A stretch of 64,000 nucleotides of DNA from Paracoccus sp. S3-43 (GCF_029027965.1 NZ_CP119082.1:1158001-1222000); one strand, 5' to 3'. Numbered from the stretch's first letter, positions 25,305-34,624 are shown. Program-made: numbers and translations. The notes: generated by a model not told the origin, from the sequence alone.

Positions 25305-25760
25305 ATGAAACGCATGACCCAAGCTCTGGCCATCACGCTCGCCCTTTTCCCGGCGGCACAGGCCCTCGCAGAGGCAACGGCGATCGACGTCCGCAAGACG
25401 AACGGATGCGGCTGCTGCCTCTCGTGGATGAACCATCTCGAAGAAAACGGTTTTGCGCCGACGGGCCAGGACATGTTCGGTGGATCGCTGGTTCGCTTCA
25501 AGTTCGACAACGGCGTGCCGCAGCGCATGGTCTCCTGCCACACCGCGGTCATTGATGGCTACGTGATCGAGGGCCATGTCCCGGCCGCTGACATCCGCCG
25601 CCTTCTCGAGGAGCGCCCGGACACCGTAGGCCTCGCCGTTCCGGGGATGCCCTATGGCTCGCCCGGTATGGGGCCTGAAGATGACCGCGAAGCCTATGAT
25701 GTCTTCCTCATCCGCGAGGACGGGTCGACGGAAGTCTTTTCAAGCTACGCCGAAGGATAA
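25305..25760 (+). CDS. DUF411 periplasmic metal-binding protein
   Basis: The protein has 151 residues, with a signal peptide (ALAITLALFPAAQALAEA). The DUF411 core is VRKTNGCGCCLSWMNHLEENG, with CGCC as probable metal ligands and MVSCHTAVIDGYVIEGHVPA after it. Members occur with copper-resistance genes and are believed to bind copper. It follows the M23 gene by three bases. Confidence 0.85.
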   Translation: MKRMTQALAITLALFPAAQALAEATAIDVRKTNGCGCCLSWMNHLEENGFAPTGQDMFGGSLVRFKFDNGVPQRMVSCHTAVIDGYVIEGHVPAADIRRLLEERPDTVGLAVPGMPYGSPGMGPEDDREAYDVFLIREDGSTEVFSSYAEG

Positions 25761-25772
25761 TCTGGCCCGCCC

Positions 25773-26555
25773 ATGGAAAATCTGTCCCCGATAATGCTCG
25801 GCTTTCTCGGAAGTCTCGCCGCCGGTTCGCTCACGGCAGTCGGAGCAGCTCCCGTGCTGTTCGGGCGCATCCCGTCCCGGGCCACGCGCGATCTGTCGCT
25901 CGGCTTCGCTGCCGGTGTCATGCTGTCAGCCTCGTTCTTTTCGCTGATCATCCCGGCATTAGATGCCGCAGAGCCGATGTTCGAGAACGGCGCGATGCCT
26001 GCGGCCATCGTATGCGTCTCGATCCTTCTGGGCATGGGGGCTGTCGCCCTGATGAACGAAAAGCTGCCGCACGAGCATTTCAAGACGGGACGCGAAGGGC
26101 CCGAAGCGGCGTCATTGCGGCGGGTCTGGCTGTTCATCATCGCGATCACGATCCACAACTTTCCCGAGGGTCTCGCGGTCGGGGTCGGGTTCGGTTCCGG
26201 TGGCATGGAAGGTGGCCTCCCACTCGCCATCGGCATCGGCTTGCAGAACGCGCCCGAAGGATTGGCCGTCGCGGTGTCGCTGCTGGGCGAGGGATATCCG
26301 AAGCTGCGCGCCTGGGGCATTGCGGCGCTGACTGGCATGGTCGAGCCGATTGGCGGTCTGCTCGGGGCCGGCATCATCACACTGTCGGAACCGCTGCTTC
26401 CATGGGGACTGGCCTTTGCCGCGGGCGCAATGCTCTACGTCATCAGCCACGAGATTATCCCCGAAACCCATCGCAGCGGCTATCAGAACAGGGCGACGCT
26501 CGGCCTGGCTGTCGGGCTCGTTCTGATGCTGTTTCTCGATGTCTGGTTGGGGTGA
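25773..26555 (+). CDS. ZIP-family metal transporter
   Basis: The protein has 260 residues and about eight membrane segments. The metal-transport helices carry TIHNFPEGLAVGVGFG and NAPEGLAVAVSLLG, the ZIP signature (HNxPEG), and ISHEIIPETHRSG near the end. ZIP proteins bring zinc or iron into the cytoplasm, though some related gufA types export. Why an importer is co-transcribed with exporters is unclear; it may balance zinc under oxidative stress. Confidence 0.85.
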   Translation: MENLSPIMLGFLGSLAAGSLTAVGAAPVLFGRIPSRATRDLSLGFAAGVMLSASFFSLIIPALDAAEPMFENGAMPAAIVCVSILLGMGAVALMNEKLPHEHFKTGREGPEAASLRRVWLFIIAITIHNFPEGLAVGVGFGSGGMEGGLPLAIGIGLQNAPEGLAVAVSLLGEGYPKLRAWGIAALTGMVEPIGGLLGAGIITLSEPLLPWGLAFAAGAMLYVISHEIIPETHRSGYQNRATLGLAVGLVLMLFLDVWLG

Positions 26556-26559
26556 GGCA

Positions 26560-27033
26560 ATGTCACTACCCAAAGTGATCGGCGTCTTTGCCGCGCTTGC
26601 TGCGTTCGCAATCGATCAGATCACCAAAGCCATTGTCGTTGCGAATGCCGCCACTTTTAGCGCCGGGATTTCCGTGTTTCCGGGATTCAACCTCGTCTTT
26701 TCTCGTAATGACGGCGTGACTTTCGGGATGCTGGGCGGCGCGCCGTGGTGGAGCCTCACCGCTCTCGCTCTTGCCATCTGTGTTTGGCTTGCTGTCATGC
26801 TGTTTCGCGTCGAAAATGCGGCCGAAACACTTGCCTACGGCGCGATCATTGGCGGAGCGCTGGGCAATGTCATCGATCGTGTGCGCTATCGGGCTGTAAC
26901 AGACTTTCTCGATTTCTACATTGGCACAACACATTGGCCTGCCTTCAACATGGCCGATGTATTTGTCGTCAGTGGCGTAGGGCTCTTGCTCGCCGCGCCA
27001 TGGATCAGCGCGCGGCGTCCGATCAAGTCGTGA
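26560..27033 (+). CDS. lspA: lipoprotein signal peptidase (accessory copy)
   Basis: The protein has 157 residues and four membrane helices. The catalytic aspartates lie in GNVIDRVRYR and AFNMADVFVV, and FSRNDGVTFGML is the conserved family loop. It cleaves the signal peptide of diacylated prolipoproteins. The start at 26560 has GGGGTGAGG upstream. The usual lspA neighbours are absent, and Lnt follows with a four-base GTGA overlap, so this looks like an additional copy tied to the operon. Confidence 0.85.
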   Translation: MSLPKVIGVFAALAAFAIDQITKAIVVANAATFSAGISVFPGFNLVFSRNDGVTFGMLGGAPWWSLTALALAICVWLAVMLFRVENAAETLAYGAIIGGALGNVIDRVRYRAVTDFLDFYIGTTHWPAFNMADVFVVSGVGLLLAAPWISARRPIKS

Positions 27034-28607
27034 AGACGGAAATTCTGAACCGCATCGCTCTGCGCCCCTGTTTGCTTTCGCGGATGACGCTTGGTTTCGC
27101 CGCCGGGGCGCTGACGGTTCTGACTTTCCCGCCTCTTTCGATTCTCCTGCTTGTTCCCGTTGCCTATTCCGCGTTGTTTGTCGGGCTTCGCGATCTCTCC
27201 TTCGGGCGCGCTTTCCTCGTCGGCTGGGCGTTTGGTCTCGGCCAGTTCGGTTTCGGGATTTCGTGGATTGCAGAGAGTTTCTACGTCGAGGCCGAGCGGT
27301 TCGGGGCGATGGCGATCCCGGCCGTCGCGGGATTGTCCGCAGGTCTCGCGATTTTCCCGGCCATTGCCGCCGCGCTTTTCGCCGAAATCGCGCGGCGTGG
27401 AGCCATGGGCAGTCTCTTGGCCTGCCTCCTGTTCGCGACCTCCTGGACCGTGGCCGAGTGGTTGCGCGGTCACGTTCTGACAGGTTTTCCATGGAACCTC
27501 GCCGGCTACGCTTTGGTCGATTACGCCGCTCCTCGCCAACCCGCCGCCTGGGTCGGAAGCTATGGGCTAAGCTTTCTCACCGTGTTCGTCGCGGCACTTC
27601 CCGGCGCGGCTGTCATGGCGTCCGGGCGGCAACGATTGACCGTTTCGCTCATGGCGCTGGCGGGCATCGCGACGATGTGGGCTGTCGGCACGCTTCGCCT
27701 CCAGTCGGATGCACAACAGCCACCCGGTGTCGACCTGCGCATCGTCCAAGGCAACATTCCACAAGAGGAGAAATGGGCGCCCGAGAACCGCGAGGCGACC
27801 TTCGCGCGCTATCTTGAGCTTTCAACCCAGCCCGGCGATTTCGACGTTCTTCTTTGGCCGGAAACCGCCTTTCCGGGTTTCCTCGATGAGGATACGGAGG
27901 CACGGGATCGCATTGCCGCTGCGCTACCAGACGGCAGGGTGCTGCTCACCGGTGTGCCGGACCGTGTACCGAGCGAAGATGGCACCCGATATTTCAACAC
28001 GGTCCAGGCTTTTGGCGCGACCGGCAGAATCCTGACCGGATACGCGAAACATCATCTCGTACCCTTCGGCGAATATGTGCCATTCCGCGGCTGGTCGCCC
28101 ATCGAGCGGCTCACGGCGGGTCTGGGCGATTTTACGCCCGGACCGGGCCCGCGAACGCTTGCGCTTCCGGGTGTGCCGCTGGTCGCCCTAGCGATCTGCT
28201 ATGAGATCATCTTCCCAAGCCATGTGGTCGACGACCTGTTCAAGCCAGACTGGATCTTCAACGCAACCAACGACGCCTGGTTTGGCACCAGCATCGGACC
28301 TGAGCAGCATCTGGCTTCCGCACGTATGCGCGCCGTAGAGGAAGGCCTTCCTGTCATTCGAGCCGCGAATACGGGCATCTCTGCGGTCATCGACACGAGC
28401 GGAGAGATCGTTGCGCGGCTCGATACCGGCGAAACGGGCATCATCGACGCTAGCCTGCCCTCCGCGCGACCGCCGACACTCTACGCGAGCTTCGGGGACT
28501 GGATGCTGCTGGCGCTCATCTTGGCTTCGTGGAGCTGGGCAACGGCGACCAATGCGACGGCGCGCTACCGCCGCATGAGAAACACCGTCATGCAAAGATG
28601 TGGATAG
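27030..28607 (+). CDS. lnt: apolipoprotein N-acyltransferase (accessory copy)
   Basis: The protein has 525 residues. The N-terminal half has six or more membrane helices. The periplasmic nitrilase-like domain shows the triad Glu in LLWPETAFPG, Lys in YAKHHLVPFGEY and Cys in ALAICYEIIFPSH. It adds the third acyl chain to lipoproteins. The GTG start at 27030 overlaps the lspA stop. It ends the ten-gene plus-strand operon and overlaps the converging L,D-transpeptidase gene by 20 bases. Confidence 0.85.
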   Translation: MKTEILNRIALRPCLLSRMTLGFAAGALTVLTFPPLSILLLVPVAYSALFVGLRDLSFGRAFLVGWAFGLGQFGFGISWIAESFYVEAERFGAMAIPAVAGLSAGLAIFPAIAAALFAEIARRGAMGSLLACLLFATSWTVAEWLRGHVLTGFPWNLAGYALVDYAAPRQPAAWVGSYGLSFLTVFVAALPGAAVMASGRQRLTVSLMALAGIATMWAVGTLRLQSDAQQPPGVDLRIVQGNIPQEEKWAPENREATFARYLELSTQPGDFDVLLWPETAFPGFLDEDTEARDRIAAALPDGRVLLTGVPDRVPSEDGTRYFNTVQAFGATGRILTGYAKHHLVPFGEYVPFRGWSPIERLTAGLGDFTPGPGPRTLALPGVPLVALAICYEIIFPSHVVDDLFKPDWIFNATNDAWFGTSIGPEQHLASARMRAVEEGLPVIRAANTGISAVIDTSGEIVARLDTGETGIIDASLPSARPPTLYASFGDWMLLALILASWSWATATNATARYRRMRNTVMQRCG

Positions 28608-29100
28608 GTGTTCCGTCCTTCACCATTGCATAGATGTCCTCGATCTGCCGATCTGTGACCGCGATGCAGCCAGCTGTCCAGTCGCGGACGTCCGTTGGGT
28701 CGATGCCGGGTCGTGGACCACCATGGATGAAGATGTCGCCCCCGGGGGATCGGCCCTGCGCCTCGGCAAAAGCGATGTCGGCCTCATTCGGATAAGAGAT
28801 GCCAACCGAAAGATGATAAGTGCTTTCAGGGTTGCGCTTATCGACTATGTAGGTGCCCTCCGGGGTCCGGCCGTCTCCCTCGAATTGCTTGTGACCCTCA
28901 GGAGCGAAACCCAGCCCGACCGGATAGGTTTGCAATACGCGATCGGCTCCGTCGAGAACAAGCAAGCGCTGCCCCTTATAAAGCCGAACACGGGTCACCT
29001 CGGGTCCGCCATAGCTGCGGAACTTGCTGGCACAGCCGGACAAAAACGCTGCGAACCCGCCCAACAGGACGGCGCGGCGGGGAAATCGGATGGTTTTCAC
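28588..29100 (-). CDS. L,D-transpeptidase lipoprotein (YkuD)
   Basis: The protein has 170 residues. A lipobox-like FLSGCASK ends the signal peptide. The YkuD catalytic motif is HGGPRP...DWTAGCIAVTD (His and Cys). It forms or exchanges 3-3 peptidoglycan cross-links, or attaches lipoproteins to the wall. The start is a GTG at 29100 with AGAGG before it. Convergent overlap with Lnt is slight. A lipoprotein enzyme in an operon neighbourhood with LspA and Lnt is a sensible client. Confidence 0.8.
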   Translation of the reverse strand: MKTIRFPRRAVLLGGFAAFLSGCASKFRSYGGPEVTRVRLYKGQRLLVLDGADRVLQTYPVGLGFAPEGHKQFEGDGRTPEGTYIVDKRNPESTYHLSVGISYPNEADIAFAEAQGRSPGGDIFIHGGPRPGIDPTDVRDWTAGCIAVTDRQIEDIYAMVKDGTPIHIFA

Positions 29101-29162
29101 TGCTCATGCCTCTTTGGTGAGGTCGGATATGGATATTACGGTACCTTGCAAATGCTGCGTGA

Positions 29163-31517
29163 TCAATGTGCATGGGCAAGCGCGGCCTTTGTCATCTGTG
29201 GACCAACCTGTTCACCGCCGGACGGAGGCGCCTTGGCCTCTTGGCTGTTCAGCAGGCGCAGGGCGTTGGCCACCACCAGCAATGACACTCCTACGTCGGC
29301 TGCAATAGCGCCCCACATCGATGCCACTCCAAACGCGGTAGCGACAACGAAAACGCCCTTGGTCGCCAAGGAAATACCGATGTTCTGATGGATAATCGAC
29401 ATTGTCCGGCGCGAATGACCGATCAGCCAAGGCACCTTGCCAAGGTCGTCGGTCATCAGGGCAATATCCGCAGTCTCGATTGCCGCGTCCGAACCAACAG
29501 CACCCATCGCGATGGCGTAATGCGCCCGCGCCATGGCGGGGGCGTCGTTCACCCCGTCGCCGATCATGGCCACCATGTCATGCGTTTCGACCAGTTCTTC
29601 GATGGCTGTCACTTTGTCTTCGGGCAGAAGCTCGGCGCGGACCTCGTCGATGCCGACCTCGGCTGCAACGGCGCGCGCCGTCCGCTCGTTATCGCCCGTC
29701 AGCATGACGATGGTCTTCACGCCTTGCGCGTGGAGCTGTGCCACGATGCCCTTGGCGTCGGGGCGGATACGGTCGCGCAATTCCAGGATGCCGGTCACGC
29801 CGGTGTCGTCGCCCACGGCAACAAGGGTGCTGCCAGCCCCTTCGATGCGGTCGCGCAAATCCTTCGGAATGGCGTCACCGAAACCCTTCTCCTCGGCAAA
29901 CCGGTCCGACCCTAGCCAGATCGACCGGCCGTCAGTGCGTCCTTCAAGTCCCCTACCAGGAACGGTTCGGGTATCTTCTGCGGCGGACACCTTGATGCCG
30001 TCGGCTTCTGCCCGCGCGAGAATGGCGCGCGCCAAGGGATGCGAGGAACGTGCCTCGAGCCCCGCGGCGAGGGTCATCAGATCCTGCGCCGATGCTCTAC
30101 CCAGCGGATGCACCGCCGCCACCTCGGGCTCGCCCATGGTGATCGTGCCGGTCTTGTCCATGGCCAGTGCAGTGGTCTTGCCCGGTGCCTCAACATATGC
30201 ACCGCCCTTGATCAGCACTCCGGCCCGCGCTGAAGCGGTGAGTGCGGCGACGATGGAGACCGGTGTCGAGATGACCAGAGCACACGGGCAGGCGATCACT
30301 AGCAGCACGAGTGCATTGTAGAACCAATAATCCCAGGCCCCACCGAAAATGAGCGGCGGCAGCAGGGCAATTGCAATGGCGAGAGCCATGACGATAGGCG
30401 TGTAGATGCGGGCGAACTTCGCCACCCATTGCTCCACCGGCGCGCGGCGGGCATGGGCGTCGCCGACCATGCGGATGATCTTGGCCAAGACGGTGTCCGA
30501 GGCGGCCTTCGTGGCGCGCACCGTCAATGTGCCTTCGCCGTTGATCGTGCCGGCATAGACTTCGTCGCCTCGTTCCTTTGGGACCAGCGCACTCTCTCCG
30601 GTGATTGGCGCCTGATCGACCGCGCCCGCGCCGTCCGTCACCTCACCATCGAGGGGGATACGGTCGCCACCGCGTACTATGAAGCTTGAGCCTACGGCGA
30701 CTTGAGCCGCCGGAACGTCGGCCTCGCTTCCGTCTTCGCGGATCACGCGCGCCGTCGGTGGTGCAAGATCCAAGAGCGCCGAGACCGCATTCCTCGCACG
30801 CCCGACGCTCCAGCTTTCGAGGTAGAGCGAGAGCGAGAAGAAGAACGCAACCGTCGCCGCCTCGAAGAATTCGCCAAGCCCTATGGCACCGGCCACCGCG
30901 ACCACCATCAGCAGGTTCATGTCGGGCGACAGCCTCCGTGCGGACGACCATGCCTTGGGTGCCACGAGCCAGACACCGAACAGGATCGCAACCGCGAATA
31001 GCCCTGCCTCGACCAGTGGCATCGGCGCTTCGCCGTGCCCTGCGAAGAGGCCGAGTGCCCCCCCCATGCCGGTCTCGATGATGTGCCACAGAAATCCCGC
31101 GGCCCAGAAGCCGCCACTGAGCGCCGTAAACAGCCGCTGTCGTGCAAGATGGGCCGCCTGGTCGACCGACGCGTTTTCGGCATCCCAGGGCTTGGCGGTC
31201 ATGCCGGTGCTTGCGACCAGTTCTGCAATTTCGCCGTCCGATACACTCTTGGCGCTGTCGAGAATAGTCATCCGTCCATTGATCACGTCGAACGCGAGAT
31301 GCTCGGCCCCGCCGATCTTCGGGCCAACCACCTTGTTCAGGATCGCGACCTCCTCGGCGCAATCGAGGCCGGACACCTGAAAACTGCGCCCGCCCGTCGG
31401 CGCGGGCGTCGTCGGCTCGATGTCGCCGCACGTTCCCGCGCTCCCGCAACAGTTGCCGCCGTTTGCCTGGTCGTCTTCGGCATGATCGTGATCGTGGTGA
31501 TGGGTGTCGGACGGCAT
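29163..31517 (-). CDS. zntA: P1B-type heavy-metal ATPase (Zn/Cd/Pb type)
   Basis: The protein has 784 residues. The N-terminus is His-rich (HHHDHDHAE) and Cys-rich (NCCGSAGTCG), then an HMA domain with GLDCAEEVA (one Cys, then Glu). The membrane and catalytic parts show ITGES, the metal-site CPC in VIACPCALVIS, the phosphorylated Asp in DKTGTITM, SSHPLA and GDGVNDAPAMA. It exports Zn, Cd or Pb with ATP. Single-Cys GxDCAxE is a known variant. Its promoter carries a MerR operator 33 bases upstream. Confidence 0.9.
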   Translation of the reverse strand: MPSDTHHHDHDHAEDDQANGGNCCGSAGTCGDIEPTTPAPTGGRSFQVSGLDCAEEVAILNKVVGPKIGGAEHLAFDVINGRMTILDSAKSVSDGEIAELVASTGMTAKPWDAENASVDQAAHLARQRLFTALSGGFWAAGFLWHIIETGMGGALGLFAGHGEAPMPLVEAGLFAVAILFGVWLVAPKAWSSARRLSPDMNLLMVVAVAGAIGLGEFFEAATVAFFFSLSLYLESWSVGRARNAVSALLDLAPPTARVIREDGSEADVPAAQVAVGSSFIVRGGDRIPLDGEVTDGAGAVDQAPITGESALVPKERGDEVYAGTINGEGTLTVRATKAASDTVLAKIIRMVGDAHARRAPVEQWVAKFARIYTPIVMALAIAIALLPPLIFGGAWDYWFYNALVLLVIACPCALVISTPVSIVAALTASARAGVLIKGGAYVEAPGKTTALAMDKTGTITMGEPEVAAVHPLGRASAQDLMTLAAGLEARSSHPLARAILARAEADGIKVSAAEDTRTVPGRGLEGRTDGRSIWLGSDRFAEEKGFGDAIPKDLRDRIEGAGSTLVAVGDDTGVTGILELRDRIRPDAKGIVAQLHAQGVKTIVMLTGDNERTARAVAAEVGIDEVRAELLPEDKVTAIEELVETHDMVAMIGDGVNDAPAMARAHYAIAMGAVGSDAAIETADIALMTDDLGKVPWLIGHSRRTMSIIHQNIGISLATKGVFVVATAFGVASMWGAIAADVGVSLLVVANALRLLNSQEAKAPPSGGEQVGPQMTKAALAHAH

Positions 31518-31549
31518 GAATGGACCTCTGGATTCGGGTGCATCACCAT

Positions 31550-31580
31550 GACATAGCCCCTACAGTAGCTAGAGCTTCAA
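31550..31580 (-). promoter_or_regulatory. MerR-type promoter for the heavy-metal ATPase
   Basis: On the minus strand, TTGAAG (31575-31580) and TATGTC (31550-31555) are 19 bases apart. The spacer CTCTAGCTACTGTAGGGGC contains CTCTAG...TGTAGGG, very like known CadR/ZntR operators. It begins 33 bases before the ATPase start. Confidence 0.75.
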
Positions 31581-31698
31581 GAGCAAAATACGGTGGTATT
31601 TCAGTTTGTATTTTTGCTAGAAAGTGCGGTGATCCGTGCGGTTTTAGCACTACCCATGAAAACCGTCGCGAGGAGTGGCATAAGCGGAAGGAACAACA

Positions 31699-31983
31699 AT
31701 GCTGAGTATTACTCGGACACGGATGAAGATGGCTGTCGTCGCACTCTTTCTGACCGCAAGCTGCGGCTCGCAGGAGGTCGGCCAGTTGCCTGCCACTGAA
31801 CCCGAGTCCGGCGTTCCCGAGATCGTTCTCGAATTGGCGGCGGACGGTCAGGATCTCTCAACCGTCCGCCTGCTGCCTGACGACGGGTGTTACTGGTACG
31901 AGCATCGCGGTCAGGTCGAGACAACGCTCCTGCCACTTCGGGCAAGAAACGGAGCGGCTATCTGTCGGCAGGCGCAGGCCTGA
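31699..31983 (+). CDS. small secreted or lipoprotein-like protein
   Basis: The protein has 94 residues and starts MLSITRTRMKMAVVALFLTASCG; LTASCGSQ fits a lipobox, giving a mature protein of about 70 residues. It has two later cysteines (DGCYWY, GAAICRQA), which could form a disulfide. GGAAGGAAC lies nine bases before the ATG. The gene lies between the ATPase and a transpeptidase, both transcribed oppositely. Function is unknown. Confidence 0.55.
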   Translation: MLSITRTRMKMAVVALFLTASCGSQEVGQLPATEPESGVPEIVLELAADGQDLSTVRLLPDDGCYWYEHRGQVETTLLPLRARNGAAICRQAQA

Positions 31984-32019
31984 CGAATGCGAACGGCAGC
32001 ATCCGTCGCTCGGCGCGCA

Positions 32020-32700
32020 TCACCACAGGTCGCCAACCTCTGGTGCCGCAAGGCTGCCTTCCGCCGAATAGAGATACGCCGTCGAGCCGATCTCGACACG
32101 TGGATAGAGACTGTTGATGTGCGCCATCACCATCCTGACGCAACCCGAGCTGGCTCGGCTGCCGATACTTTGCGGAAACGGGGTACCGTGAATCCGCAAA
32201 TATGTGTCGCGATCCCCGACGTAGAGGTACATGGCCCGCGATCCGAGCGCGTTCTCGGGCCCGGGTTCCACACCACCCTCGAACTGCGCATAAATCTCCG
32301 GTTCCCGCTCGATCATGTTCTGGGTCGGGGTCCAGTGCGGCCACTCGACCTTGCGCTGTATCGTATAGATACCCGGTTCGTAGAGGTCGCCACGCCCGAT
32401 CGCCACGCCATAACGCATAGCGGTTCCACCCTCCTCGATATGGTAGAGATATCGCGCGACCGCATCGACATGGATATCTCCCGGTACGAGACCGTCCTTC
32501 GCGACGACTCGTTGCGGCAGGAACCGCGGGTGCAGACCCCAAGGATTGGAGGTTTCGGGGACATAATTTGGAGGCGTCACCTGTGCATCCCAGGCAGCCT
32601 TCTGCGCCTCGGTGGGCCAGGTATCGGCGAGGAGTGGGCCGGAGACCGACGCTGAAAACAGCGCTGTGGTTGATCGAACGAAGTGTCGTCTTGTCAGCAT
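32020..32700 (-). CDS. L,D-transpeptidase (ErfK/YbiS-type)
   Basis: The protein has 226 residues. A twin-arginine-like opening (TRRHFVRSTTALFSA) suggests export as a folded protein. The YkuD domain ends with HGTPFPQSIGSRASSGCVRM, where His and Cys are catalytic. It makes 3-3 cross-links or ligates proteins to peptidoglycan. It is the second such gene in the island, and a MerR-type promoter precedes it, starting 65 bases upstream. AAAGG is a plausible ribosome site. Confidence 0.8.
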   Translation of the reverse strand: MLTRRHFVRSTTALFSASVSGPLLADTWPTEAQKAAWDAQVTPPNYVPETSNPWGLHPRFLPQRVVAKDGLVPGDIHVDAVARYLYHIEEGGTAMRYGVAIGRGDLYEPGIYTIQRKVEWPHWTPTQNMIEREPEIYAQFEGGVEPGPENALGSRAMYLYVGDRDTYLRIHGTPFPQSIGSRASSGCVRMVMAHINSLYPRVEIGSTAYLYSAEGSLAAPEVGDLW

Positions 32701-32764
32701 TTGGCAGCCTTTGTTCTGGGCATTTGCGCAGGCTCGCGAGGCACGAGCAGCGCTTTCGTGTCTC

Positions 32765-32795
32765 GATATGCAACCTCCACCAACTAGAGCTTCAA
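32765..32795 (-). promoter_or_regulatory. MerR-type promoter for the second L,D-transpeptidase
   Basis: On the minus strand TTGAAG (32790-32795), 19 bases of spacer, then CATATC (32765-32770). The spacer has CTCTAGTTGGTGGAGGTTG, a dyad of the MerR kind (CTCTAG...GGAG). It is upstream of the gene starting at 32700. Confidence 0.6.
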
Positions 32796-32857
32796 GGCAT
32801 TTCTTTCCGCTAGCGCCGCACAGGTCAAAGGGGCGTGTGCAATCCCGTTGTTGCCGC

Positions 32858-33934
32858 TCAGCCGATCTTCGCGCCCCAGAACGAGGTGTGGTCAGCCGCG
32901 AAGTAGCCGTCCGCGACCCGGAAATACCCCTGCAACTCGACGGTGTCGCCCGCAGTGAGCGGGACCATGGTCTGCAGCCAGATCGCGGTGGCTAGCGAGA
33001 CATGGGTGGCGGAGATTTCGCCGAGGGAGCCGCGGATTTCCGTCGTGCCGTTCAGCACGAGCCGCCCGCGCATGCGGGCCGTGGCGCTGGCGTTGATCTT
33101 GTAAAGCAGCGTCGCGCCGAAGAGGTAGGTGCCATCCGAAGGCGCCACGAAATGGTTGTTCGCGGCGTCGAACGCCCCCTGATCGTTATAGTCGGTGTTG
33201 TTCAGGCCGATCTTCGTCCAGGTTCCTACGCCGACATAGTTGTCGTAGTTGGTGTACGCCTTGAACCGCGGCAGCCGGGGCTGATCGACGATGCCGTTCG
33301 CGTTGTCGACGCTCAGCCCGTCGAAGAAGGTGCTGCCGTCGGCGGAGACGGCGAGCCGGAAACTGTCCGAGCCGAACAGCCCCACCAGCGCCTTGGTCAC
33401 GAAGCCGGTCTGCAGCGTCAGGCCGAGATCGTCGCCCGCAGCCTCCTTGTTCATGGTGTAGAACAGATCGCCGGTGCCGCCCTCGGCCAAGGTCTTCGCG
33501 GTCCAGAGCGCCGCGTTCAGCTTGGCCGAGAACGGATTCGACGCATCGGCCGTCGTGCCGAGTCCCAGCAGCGCAAGGTTCTGCAGCGCGGCCGGCGTGG
33601 TTCCTACCCAACCTGACCCGTCATAGACCAGCAGCAGCCCCTCGTCCTCGACCCACGCCCGCCAGCCGGTCCGTGGGGGCAGGCGGAGCCAGGCGCCATC
33701 GGTCCAGAGTGCGACGTTTAGGTCCCAGCTGGCCCAGTCGCCTGTCGCGCCCGAGCCGACGATGTAGCGGTCGCCGTCGGCGGGGCTCGCAGGGGGTGCT
33801 GCCAGGTCCCGATCGATAACAGAGAGCTGAACGAGCCCGTCGAGGATCCGCAGCGCCTCGTTGTGGGTGACGTGCTTCTGGGCCTGCGCCGCCAGGATAT
33901 GGGGCAGCAGGAGATGGGTGGTGGCGTCGGACAT
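32858..33934 (-). CDS. DUF2793 phage/GTA tail-tip protein with C1q-like end
   Basis: The protein has 358 residues. The first 100 residues (HLLLPHILAAQAQKHVTHNE, YIVGSGATGDWASWDLNVAL) are the DUF2793 domain, found in alphaproteobacterial phage and GTA tail-fibre proteins. The C-terminal 150 residues have a C1q/TNF-like look (YNDQGAFDAANNHFVAPSDG). It lies directly after the host-specificity gene, as in GTA clusters. Complete with its own start, it could still be made, though its module is broken. Confidence 0.8.
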   Translation of the reverse strand: MSDATTHLLLPHILAAQAQKHVTHNEALRILDGLVQLSVIDRDLAAPPASPADGDRYIVGSGATGDWASWDLNVALWTDGAWLRLPPRTGWRAWVEDEGLLLVYDGSGWVGTTPAALQNLALLGLGTTADASNPFSAKLNAALWTAKTLAEGGTGDLFYTMNKEAAGDDLGLTLQTGFVTKALVGLFGSDSFRLAVSADGSTFFDGLSVDNANGIVDQPRLPRFKAYTNYDNYVGVGTWTKIGLNNTDYNDQGAFDAANNHFVAPSDGTYLFGATLLYKINASATARMRGRLVLNGTTEIRGSLGEISATHVSLATAIWLQTMVPLTAGDTVELQGYFRVADGYFAADHTSFWGAKIG

Positions 33935-33944
33935 GGGTTGGCTT

Positions 33945-34624
33945 TCAGAACGTGAGCGTGACAGTTTTCGGCGCGCCCCGCCCGACGAGGGCGGAGAGCT
34001 GGTAGATGCGGATGTTGACGGTGTCGCCGGGGGCGAGCGGCGCGCCCCAGTCGGCGCTCTGCTGGGCGGCGGTGTAGACGGCGCTGGTGGTGGCCGCGCT
34101 CAGCACCCGCTTCACGGCCGCGCCGTCGAGGATCTCGACCTCGTAGGTTTCCAGTTCCTCCGCCAGCGGCACCTCCAGCCCGCCCCAGCTGTCGGCGGAA
34201 AGAGCGCGGGACCGGCGCGTCCAGCGGATGGTCAGATCGCCGGGCGTGCGTGGGCGACGCCACGGCTGCTCGACATGGGCGACAGAGAAGGGCCGCAGTC
34301 CCGCGCCCGCGGGGGTAAAGGTCTGCGCCACATAGGTCTCGTCGCTCACAGGCCGGCTTGCCGGGCCGATACGCCAGTTCCACGGAATGCCAAGATCGGC
34401 CTCGGCGATCGGCAGCGACGCGAGGCTGTCGTCGAGCACCACGACCCGCGCGCCAGCAGGCGCCGGGTTGCCCATGGCGCCCTCGGTCCCGCGCTGGCCG
34501 CGCAGGAGCCCGGTCAGACGATATCGACCCGGCGCCAGAAGCTCTGCCACGCCCGCCTGCACGATTTCCCAGGTGCCGGGCGCACTCTCGATCGCGAGCG
34601 CGTTCGCCCCGCCGAACAGGGTCA
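33945..34624 (-). pseudogene. C-terminal fragment of GTA host-specificity (TIM-barrel) protein
   Basis: About 225 residues from LTLFGGANALAIE to the end TLTF are recognisable as the end of the large GTA-type tail protein. The upstream part lies at 35712-38032 and is separated by IS debris, so the gene is disrupted. At 34624 the phage frame joins the IS110 fragment through a short shared GACC/GGTCA sequence, suggesting a deletion by microhomology. Confidence 0.85.
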
